From Xiphydria camelus (taxonomy: Eukaryota > Arthropoda > Insecta > Hymenoptera > Xiphydriidae), in the NCBI GenBank assembly GCA_963678675.1, contig OY783195.1:4288001-4352000 (forward strand): a stretch of DNA of 64,000 nt, written 5' to 3'. Made by a program: the position numbers and the translations under genes. Below are positions 50,901-62,021 of the stretch, in pieces. The notes under the pieces are model-generated. The model was given only the letters and a program-made list of their open reading frames with translations. It was not told the DNA's origin and ran no database searches. The stretch's first letter is position 1, and each line of letters opens with the position of its first letter.

Positions 50901-53900
50901 ACTATCTATGTGTCGCTTCGGTATAACGCCTGGTTGCGGCTGGTTCTGACTAATGTCGGATTATCCGCGCTTTCTCTCTCGCGAGGAAACGACACTGCAT
51001 GTATTTTTATTTCTAGCTTTCTTGATATTTATTCGACTACTTTTCTTTTAATCGAATGTCTCTTCTGTCGATTCTTCTTTTTTGGTACAGGGTATTATAA
51101 GGGTTAATCCGAAAATGTATATTGTTAACGAACATTTTGCCTTTCTCAAGATGCAAATAACTTAGCTCATACCTCGTACGAATGTCTCGATACGCTTAAC
51201 TATTTTATAGAAGTTTATTGAATCTCATGGGACATCGATTATACAACTTGCTCTCAACGAATTCCCTATTTCCCATTTCCTTTTAATCAATTCTACGCCT
51301 ACAATTTTGTAGTAATACCGAAATTATAGGGAAACTCTATATAAAACCTGCCGTATAGCCAAGTAAATTTTGCAGATGGTTGCATATCGACAGGCGCCTC
51401 TCGTCTGCCAAATTTTCCCGTAATATCGCGATAATACCGAAATTACGAGAAATCCTGGCGGGAGTGTGCTTTTACATCAATACGAATCCTCCCAGGCTAG
51501 CAAACAAGCTTTGCAATGACTCGTATGCATCGTAAATCGCATCGAAACGTAACGATCAAGCGAAGCAGCAGTACTCGCAAACCGCATCCCATATTGGAGC
51601 GAAAGGAAGTGGCTGGCGATTCTCGAGAAGAGGTCACACAGCCTCTGGCCTCGCAGCGCTGCACCGGGGCTCCAAAGAAGGAGGAGAAAGGATGCATCGC
51701 GCACACGAATTGAATTATGTGGCACATTTTGACAATTAATAGCCGCTAATGAAGACACAATCGGATCGCCCGAGGCATTCTCGCTCTTCTCGCCCTTCCC
51801 TTCCCTTTCTTACACACACTCCCGGTCCAGAGCTCGCTCCTCGACTCGGCTTCATAATTCTCCCGCGTAATTGAGAGCTCAACTCGGAGCGAACCCTACG
51901 TACCGTGCCGATGCAGTGATATGTGGGGCCCCGCTTGATATTAATACCCACCGCGGATTAATTATTATTACGGACCTGATTTGTTTCAATTTGCTGGGTC
52001 GCTTTGATCGCGCCGAATCCTGTTTCTGTCGTTTCCGTCACGTTCGATCGATTCGTTTTCTTCAGCTCGCGGACCCGAACAGCGCGGGGTGTACGCCACC
52101 CCGTGCTCGAGAAATAAATGCGTGACGCCGTTCGACGCCTCGTAAATCGCGACGTTTTGCGATTCTCGTGTACCTACCTGCGTGTTCTTTTGGTGAAATG
52201 GAGAAAAAGAACGCGATCGGGTTTCGGAGCGGTGCATGCTCGGGAGAAAAGTGGGAAAGCTTGGGTCGAAGGAACTCGAAATTGAATTGGGTAAACGTTT
52301 GGTTCGGTTGGGTAAATAAAACATTTATTTATTATAAAAGAAATGTACATTCTTCTATATTCGCACCGAGAAGACAGTTTATTAATAGTTGATCGATGTG
52401 ATTTCAAATTGGACAAAATAAATATTTCGTCAAGTCAAGCAAATACATATATGTTAATTATTAAAATGTTTATTTCATTCGAATGATTGTCTCCAGAAAT
52501 TTGATTGCGTCAAATAAATATTGTAATAGTTGACGAATATTTACTTGGTTCAATAAAATGTCTATTTCGTCATATTTAAATAAACATCTAATAACTATTA
52601 TACAAATAAACGATTTTCTCGGTGCAGAGAATTATTTCTTTGAGTAGGAACTTGTATAGTTATTTTATACTAGAATTGAATAGCTTTACTGTGTGTCCGC
52701 GAAATAATTTCTCTGCCTTAATTCGTGGCGAGATTGGGTGTCCTCGAATGATCTCAAAAATCGTTGCTTTCGCTAGCAACGAGACGAATAGATTTCTCGA
52801 AATATCGATCCGCATTCGCGTTCTCCACGACGAAAGGGGTATCGATCCATCGAACGAAGCCCGGGATCGACTCGATAAATTAAATCGGGACGAACCCATT
52901 TCCTCTGCTCAGGAAAGAGAGGGGGGAGGGGAGAGAGAGAAAGACGCAAAGAGATGCAGCGGGGAGAAAAAGGAAAAAGAAAATGGAGCAAAGCGAGCCG
53001 ACGCATTCTTCGCGAGAATGTAAATCAAGCCGAGGCCGACGAGAAGAGGAGGTCGGGCTCGTTGCCGGCGGGGGTGCACTAGCGTCTCCACTAAATAATT
53101 ACAAGCTCTTAATTAACGACGAGAGTCGATCGTAAAGCCATCCGCGACTCGCTCGCCCCGTCCGCCAGCGCATGTTTCGAGATTATTTAAAGGAGCGATA
53201 GCGAGAGAGCGTTACCCGTAAACGGTCGCGGTTCATCTGCCGTTGCGGCGGCGCGACCGATGCACCCCGCAAGGTCGAGATCCTCGAATCTCACTTTCGG
53301 GGGACTTCTCGGCGTTTCTACGCCCGGAGGAAAAGTCCCTTCTGGTACACTGAGAAAAATAATTGCTAGTGCCAAAAAAAATTTCTTTTCAATCAAAAAC
53401 ATGATATAATTCCAGGACCAAGCCACAATTTTCTAAGAAAACATTTGGTATGCTCGCGAGTATACATATAATTGCTTATTTCGCGCAGGAAAAATGTCTT
53501 CCCCCAACGATTCTTTGAAGAATCTATATTCTTAAACATTTGGAAGATAATATGTTCTTGATTCGAGAAATATTTGTTTGGTACTAACAATTATTTCTCT
53601 CAGTGCAGATAGATCTCTAACCGGGGAGAAAAATGGTATTAAAAATCAACGATTTCAAACCTCCGTTAATCCAGCTTTAATCTTTTTAATCGGATATGTG
53701 AGCATCGATCTGTTTTTACTCGCTCAGCACATAATTTGCCGAGGGAGAGCAACGTGTGCCTGTGTACGCGTATGCGGGAAAAAAGAATCGACAGAAAGCA
53801 CGTGACCGTGCAATTATATACTCGTTGACTCAACCCTCGGGCAGACTCTATCGCCCGGTAATTAAAATATAATTTGTGATTAGACCGGCTAATGAGGGCA

Positions 53901-56900
53901 ATCAGTCAGATTGGAGCGCTATTACGCGTAGGTACGTGACGACAAACTATTACCCCGCGTTACAATCACGAGCAGGTTCCTAATCTCGACGCGGTCGGGC
54001 GCTCGATATTTCCCTTTGGGCTCGCTCGTTAAACGCTTCGGCTCGCGATCGGTTCGTCAAAAGCACCCACGTCGTGGCTAAATGTATAAATCGTCGCGAT
54101 AAGACGCACACGCGAGACGAGCGCTCGAATAATTCTCCCCGCGCCGCCGCGATCGTCTTGGAAACGGCGCGCATTAACTTTAATTAAAATTGGAGCAAAC
54201 AAATGCACCGCGCGCAGTTACCGTCGGCCCGCGCAGCGGGGATGCGTCGAGGCGGTTAGCCGCGGGCTGCGGAACGCTGGGATCCATCGGACCCCATGGA
54301 GACGGGGGTCCGCTGCGCGTCCGCACTCGATGCACCTCTATGCAGCTCCCCCGTCCACCGTCTCCCGGATACTTTATGGAACCCTCGTGTATTTATATAG
54401 AAACCCCATCCCTCACGTCGAGTAATCACCGAATCGTCGCTTCCCGCTCGGCCGTGCGCTAACGATCCGCCGCCTTTGACCGCGCGCGCGCGCGCGCAAA
54501 CGACTTCCTCGATTCATCCGGCTGCGGGAATAAATTCTTGGGACAATCGCGCGCGTTCCGATCGTGGAGATTCGTGGAATCCATTCCCGTGACAAAAGTT
54601 CCTTCAACGGCACCAGAGAGTTTACATAATAATCTAGATGCACGTAAGTGTCATCCCATTTATTACACGCTTAACATTCGACTGACATCGCACAACGCAC
54701 TCGACGGATAACCACTTCGATAATGACCCTTTATTAAAAACAGCCTGACGATTACTTCCCGGGTATCGCGGCCGTAAAGTGTGGATATTATTATAGCCGC
54801 GGCGACACACTTTCCTCAGTTTCGAGCGTCGTCCAATTTCCGAGCGACAGCTGGTGCGTCCAAACAGGATCCTCCGCGAAGAGCGTCGGGGGGCAGAGCT
54901 CGAAACGAATGTCGAGCAGCGGGCGGAGGTGTGACATTATTTAACCGATATCTGATCGACCGACACCGCGCCGCGACGTTACGGAGCAGCCGTATCCACG
55001 TGTTCGACACAGTTTATCGCGCGTAATTACTTCGTTACGACTCGACGGCGCGTATATCGAGAGAGGTGCATCATTTCTCTGTCGTTAGTCGATACTCGCT
55101 ATTTACATCAGATATCCCTCGCGCGGTAAATGCACGTCGAGTGTAAAAAGTATATCCGGGGTACAGACGCGGACCTCCCTGGGCGGTCGATCTCGAGGAA
55201 ACGTCGATTTGGAAATGTATCAATTAGTGGGATCGATTTCCGTCGCAATTTCATTGATGGGAAAATGGTACAGAGTGACGCGCAATATTATTTTGAAATC
55301 CACGTAAATCAAGAGATCCGATTTATTTTTAGTTCCCCCGCGACTTGGAATTTGATTTTTCAAGACAGTCGATAAACTCTTAGTCGATTTCCGCACTGAG
55401 AAAGATAATTAGGCTAAAGTGACAAGACACATCTGGTTAGACGCGTTTAGTTATTCTAACCAAAACACTAGTCAGTCGAACCAAATATTTCATTTTTCAC
55501 AACGATCGATGAACACTCGGTCGATTTCTACATGTAGGAAAATAATTAGGTTAAAATGACAAAACATCTGGTTCGACGCGTTTAGTTATTCCAATCAAAA
55601 TATTGGCCAGCTGAACAAAATAGTTGTTCCAACAGAATGTTTAGTTATTCCGACCAAACTCTGAGTTAATCTAACCCAAAAGTGGTCAGTCTAACCAAAC
55701 AGATAGTGGATCCATACTTTTTACCAAACGGTTTGATCATCGTCTCGAGAATTTTGGTTTGATTGACCAAGTTATTTTTCTCAGTGTGCGAATTAAGTAG
55801 CATACGAGCTAAGTGCTCCCCGAAAGTGAAGATGTAGTATAGTCGTGGAAGAGAGAACGGGCGAATAAATCCCCCGCGAGAGAGTGATCGATTAAATTGA
55901 TGCCGACCCGTTACCCGGTCATGGTTGTCAACCGCTACACGGCTGACCATGAATAATAAATCATGATACAGGCTCGGTTTCAGAGCGAATGTTTCCACTC
56001 GCGTATCAGGAGCACGCGGATCACGACTTCCATGTTTGTACCTACCAGGCGATGTCTGTTATGCACGTGAATAGGCATTTTATTGTAGGGGCGGAGGTAT
56101 GCAGGGGGTATTAGCATTAAATGCATCGCAAGCCACCTATTATAACGTTGTTCCATGGGCTGGTAATATTACAGAACGATCTTGGTTTTTTTCTACATGC
56201 TCCGAAGCGTTCCGCGTATAGGTAGCAATCACGTGCGAGTAGAGTAAAAATTGGTAACACGAGAGACTTGCGTATGGAGAAGAAATTATCGTCGAGCCGG
56301 TGATTGAAATACTGCGTAATGGTTGCAATGGTAAAAGTTATAGTGCAGTTGAACCAACAATGTTATCCTAGTTATTATTAACAAAGCAGTGAAATTGGCA
56401 AGTTACTCTCGATACAGAAAGTATAGTCATCGGGTTTTAAGGGTTGAAAAATAAAGATACGAAAAACTCTGTAACTCTTGTTACAGAGCCGTGATGTGTT
56501 TCTTATCGTTGAACGGAATTCGTGAAAAGCTTTTCTAACGAAAGTACAGAAAAGTAACATAGGGTTATTTTTCATGGAAAAACGGAGAAAAAAGTTTCTT
56601 CATATAGCAGAGCGTGGTTCTGATCCACGGATCTCTGGTTATGGGCCAAGCACGCTTCCACTGCGCCACTCCGTGCTTTTGCCGGTGAGTCGATCGAATG
56701 TTAGACTCGAACGAGAGGCGCTACTTTTGGCAAAATGTCAGCATAGAATTCGAGTATGCTGTAAAAAAGACATAAAATCACGAATGTGGCTGTTCTCCGC
56801 AGGTAGCCACTTCGCCCTCGACTGATATAGCGATCGGAATTGTACACCGCGGTTCTCTACCTTCTAGAATCAATAGAATTCTTTATGTCGAGTGGGATGG

Positions 56901-59900
56901 AGAGTAAAAAAATTCCTCGATAGCAGAGCGTGGTTTCGATCCACGGACCTCTGGGTTATGGGCCCAGCACGCTTCCACTGCGCCACTCTGCTCTTGTTGA
57001 AAGGGTTTGAATTAAGTTGTGAGGTACTTTATCCGATAATTATATCGAATATTTTGTGTACCGTGTATCGAAAGAATTTTGTCAAGATAAAATCGTCCTG
57101 CTTTATGTGACACTGTCGAGTATCAAAATGCATTAGCACGAACACATTTGTCCATAGTTATACGCTATATAGAAAGGGAAATTCTTTCTCCGAACGTATT
57201 TGTATTTTTATTTGATTAACATGAATCTTCTTATTCAATGTTTGTACGAGCTTTTTCACTTGCTAATGATATATGGCAGCATTCAATATTTGCTCTTCGA
57301 ATCTTCCTTTATCCACTGTAACTATACGATCTAAAAAAAAGACAGTCGCGTGATTCGCATCGCCTACAGTAGGTACATAACGACGTTGGCACGGGAGTGT
57401 GAGGCTAATTACGAGAAGTTCATTAAAGGGAGAGCAAATAAAAGCCCCACGGAACTGTTAACATATGCCGCGTGTATCCTGCGACGCTTTAATAATGTTA
57501 AAGTGCAATATTTTCAAATAACACATTATTTTGCAGCGCGTAAAATAAAAAAAAAAGTACAATTAGCAGAGCGTGGTTTCGATCCACGGACCTCTGGGTT
57601 ATGGGCCCAGCACGCTTCCACTGCGCCACTCTGCTCTTGACATTATAGCGTCGATCAAATCGAGAGACGCGATTGACCTCGAAAAGTGTCTCAGCTTTAC
57701 CGCAGTACTTGAATCATTTTTGAGACTGATTTTCCTGACGTTTTGACGAACACTGAATGCAAGAACAACGATGGTTCGATTGACATACCTCTCGATAAAA
57801 TTTTACTGGCCGCAACTTTTATACGGATGGAGTTGGAATGTTTTGCACGACGGAATTGAATTCCCAGCCCCCGAAAACATAGGAAACGACTACCGGCTTC
57901 CAGGATATGAAAATCAACCCTCTCCAGGCACCCGACCAACCCTTTAGTCCGAAGCTAAGGGTTGGACGCGGACTCGTAGCTTTCTGGCTCGAGGGTAGTC
58001 GTTTCCTATGTTTTCGGTGGCTGGAAATTCAATGGCGTAACGTAAAAAACTCCAACTTCAACCGTGTAAGAGATGTATCCAGTACCAACCGCAAATAATG
58101 TGAAAGAAAAGTCTGACGTGTTTGAGTATATAACATATCTATTATCAATCCTACATTTTGACTCCTGCCAGTTGAAACGAACGCGCTTCCTCTTTCATTC
58201 CAGTCCGACATCGTGCACCAGAGTGTATACGAGCTGGTGCACAGCGAAGACCGCGAGGAGCTGCAGAGGCAACTGATGTGGAACTCGTTTTTGCCAGCGG
58301 AGAGCGCTAACCTCCCTCTTCACGACGCCCTCTCGTCACAGCATAGCCACCTCCTCGAGCGCAGTTTCACCGTGCGCTTCCGCTGCCTCTTGGACAACAC
58401 TTCCGGCTTTCTGGTACGTTAATTCGCCACGCCGCTCCGTACGCGCGCCTATCTATATTAGCTGGAAACTCGTAAAAACCAGAAATTAATGAAGATTTAT
58501 ACAGCATCGGAATGTAATTACGGGCGCGCCAACCCGGAAAAAATTCAGAGGCCTCCTCCGTTCCCCCTCCTTCAATTTCCCAATCGGCCGTCGCTCCGAG
58601 GCGACAGTTCGCGATTTTCGAATTTCCTTGGAAAGTCGCGCGCTGGCGGCGAGGCAATTACAATAAAGTCCGCGGCCGGTAGCGAGAGTTACGCGTTGCC
58701 GCACTCTCGGCGGCGTTCTCCATGCTTGCGAAAGCAAAGTGCCGGCGTACAAAACAGTAATTAATAATTTCACTGTCATAAAAGGGGCTGGAGAGAACAG
58801 TGGGACGGCGCAGGGGCAGGGGGGAGGAAAGGGAGGGGTCCCGGGTGTAGGTAATTGCCTTTTTTTCGTCTCTCTGCATATACAACCCGTCGCTCGCTGC
58901 CCCCGCTTCGACAACTTCTGTCGGTCTCCGATTCGCCGCGCGCGCGGAAGAAGGGGCTGAAGACGAAACGCGACGTTTCGCTGTTTCTCGGTAACTGCTA
59001 ACGCGCCGTTGTTTTGTCGAGACTCACCCTCGCCAATTGCACGTTTCGATGAATAAGGAAATCAGGGTCGAAGAAGGGTTCTGGATCTTTTTCCCGCCAG
59101 CCCCTCGGGCGGACGCGCGGTTACGCGTCCGCCGCGCAAAGGAGGCTCCGCGCGCTACAGCGGGACGCGTATAAATCAATTGTTGGGCAAAACCGGGGTC
59201 GTCCTCTCGCGGGATGGCAGGCGGCAAAACACTAATTATCTTACGGCAAACACAGGCGCGCACGCTGTCGAACGGTAACGCGTGAGACGCAACTAAACAC
59301 GACGTCGGCCCCGCGCCGCGGAGTCACACTCCGGAGAGCGCGACCGGCAAAAACGCAGCCGCTTTGACGTTTATGAAAATGAAACTGTAATCGTAAAAGG
59401 TTTACGGCGCCGCGCAGACGACTTCTCGGCGGCATCCTCCGTGCCGAGATGGATATCCTTTTGCGCGCTCCGGTCTTTCCTCCGCCTCCGTCCAGCTTCG
59501 CGCGAGGATCGCGTTTTTGCGGAAACTTACACGAGACAATTGTAAATACTTCGCCTCGAGTTTCGAAAATATCAACAAAGAGGTTTCGTTTCGCTGTGTT
59601 GTATGTATTTTCAATCCACATTCCAATCCTCTTGTTTCGATTTTATCAAAGGGGGAATAAAGTAGACGGGTAAAATAATAACTACGCGTAAAAACTGTTA
59701 TTTGATAACGTATCGTTTATTTTTAATTTGATCTCGTTTCAAACATTTCCAAATTCTCCAGCCAGACGATATTTGCAGTATTTGTATGGAACTATTGCTT
59801 TTATTTCAGCGACTTGATATCAGGGGCAGAGTCAAAGTTCTCCATGGTCAGAATCGAAAGACAGAGGAGCCACCCCTGGCTCTCTTCGCCCTGTGCACCC

Positions 59901-61977
59901 CATTCGGCCCGCCGTCACTGCTGGAAGTACCGCAAAAGGAGGTGATGTTCAAGAGTAAGCACAAACTCGACTTAGCCCTCGTATCGATGGATCAACGGGG
60001 GAAGATGCTGCTGGGCTATTCCGACGCCGAACTCGCCAATCTTGGCGGCTACGACCTGGTGCATTACGACGATCTGGCATACGTTGCCAGTGCTCATCAA
60101 GAGTGTAAGCATCTTCGTATTTTTTCCCTAATATCAGCTCGTCTTAATATTCGATAATAGTAATGGCGAGATTTCAAGGGTCGTGCGGGCATCTGAATTA
60201 TACCGCATCAAAATACTTTCATTTTCGCTAACTGAAACGACTAGCCATGGAATAATCTCTAGAACCCGACCGGTTTATCGACCCAAGTGTACAGAAAGTA
60301 TACGGTCAGTCGGAACGTACAGTAACTCGTAACTATAATGTAACTTCAAAGTAACAACTTTATTTACTCGACTCGCTCGTTACACGTGGCGCGTGTACTC
60401 TACATAGAATGCACATGCTGCTATTAACCGAGTTCTCTTCCTTGCGGAAAATACCGGTAATAATAAAATCCATAAGGTTCGACCACGACTCAGGAAATTC
60501 ACATCTCGCCGAGACGACTGCAGTGACCTTGCTTCATGGTGTTCTTCGACTTTACGTTTCAGTGCTGAAGACGGGAGCCTCGGGAATGATAGCCTACAGG
60601 TACCAAACGAAGGACGGCGGTTGGCAGTGGTTACAGACGAGCTCGAGACTCGTTTACAAGAATTCGAAGCCGGACTTCGTCATCAGCACGCATCGACCTC
60701 TCATGTACGTTCACTTATAATATTACGTTTAACAGAGACTTTCGTCGTTTAAGGATTAAGCGATTGATTTCTCATTCTCGTCGTTTCGCCTCCTCTCTTC
60801 CAGGGAGGAAGAAGGCAGAGATCTCCTCGGGAAGCGTACGATGGACTTCAAGGTCAGCTACCTCGATGCCGGACTGACCAACAGCTACTTCTCGGACAGC
60901 GAGAGTCTCACCGGCTCAACCATGACGCCAACGCTGCCAGCCCAGCCGACGCCTCAACGAGTGAATCGTCGCTACAAGACTCAGCTACGCGATTTCCTCT
61001 CCACCTGCCGCAGCAAACGAACCAAGCTCAGTAGTCAGTCCTCCGTCTCGCCACCGGCCACTCCAACCGTAGCTTCCGTTGACTACCTGACGGCGGATAC
61101 CAGCGCTGCAGCCGCGGTGGCAGCCGCCTACAGCAACCTGAATACCATGTACCCGACTCCCTACGCTCCCACGGCGGTAGCCGCGACTAGCGACCCTTCC
61201 CTCACCACCTACATCGGTCACACGGGCAACTACCATCAAACCCTCTATCCCGCGACCGCCCTGGACAACCGGTACCTCACCGCCACCGAAAATCTCTTTC
61301 AATATCGACCACTCGGCTCGTACTATCCCGAATACCATACAACCACCGCCTATAACGGCTTCATAGACGTTTCCCTGCCTCCCACCTACGATACTCACCA
61401 ACTCAGCTCCACCGGCAAACCTGACGAGAAGCTCTACTGCCAGCAACTGGCCGACTCGCCCAAGTACAGCTACATAGACGCCCGTCACGGCGGCGGGATA
61501 GGCTCCCCCTACGCCTCGAGTCCGGCCGCCGCAACGGCCCCTCTCCACACCGGTGACATAAATGTCGCACGGGCCGGTAGCAGGCACTCTTTGGAGGGTG
61601 CGTCGGCCTCCAGCAATTCCGCTGGGAGTTCGCCGGTGATCGCCGCGAATGGCGTGCTAACGCCGAAGATGGAAGACGTGAAGCCCGAGGTGTATGCCGG
61701 CAACGAGACGGCACCCAGACAAACCGTGCTCATGTGGGGAGCCCCGCCGACGTCCAGGTCGCCACCGAGGAATAACGGCAGCTACAGTCCACCCACGCCG
61801 CACTCCACGCACTCTTCGCACTCCGCAACGCACGTGCAATCGAGTGGTAACACCGATCCCTTGAAGTCTCTCGCCGAGATGAACGCCATCAACGGCGACT
61901 GCAAGTGGAAGCAACCCTCGCCGTCCGGTCAAACACCGGCACCCAGTCCGCCCAGAAGCAAAGCTCAACAGCATCAA

Positions 61978-62021
<44 letters not shown>

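Larger units (their letters stand above)
49421..58203 (+). other. spineless intron, about 8.8 kb
   Basis: It contains the initiator tRNA cluster plus elements of families B (52364-52624), H (53348-53605), A with a tandem duplication (55394-55786) and J (57813-58068). The stretches 49421-52360 and 53606-55367 are unique, partly CpG-rich DNA with open frames that match nothing I know. Confidence 0.7.

Noticed and set aside
60985..61587. 200-codon open frame on the minus strand
   Set aside because: It is antisense to the confident spineless exon; codon bias of the + strand coding sequence explains the open frame, and the product is unrecognised.
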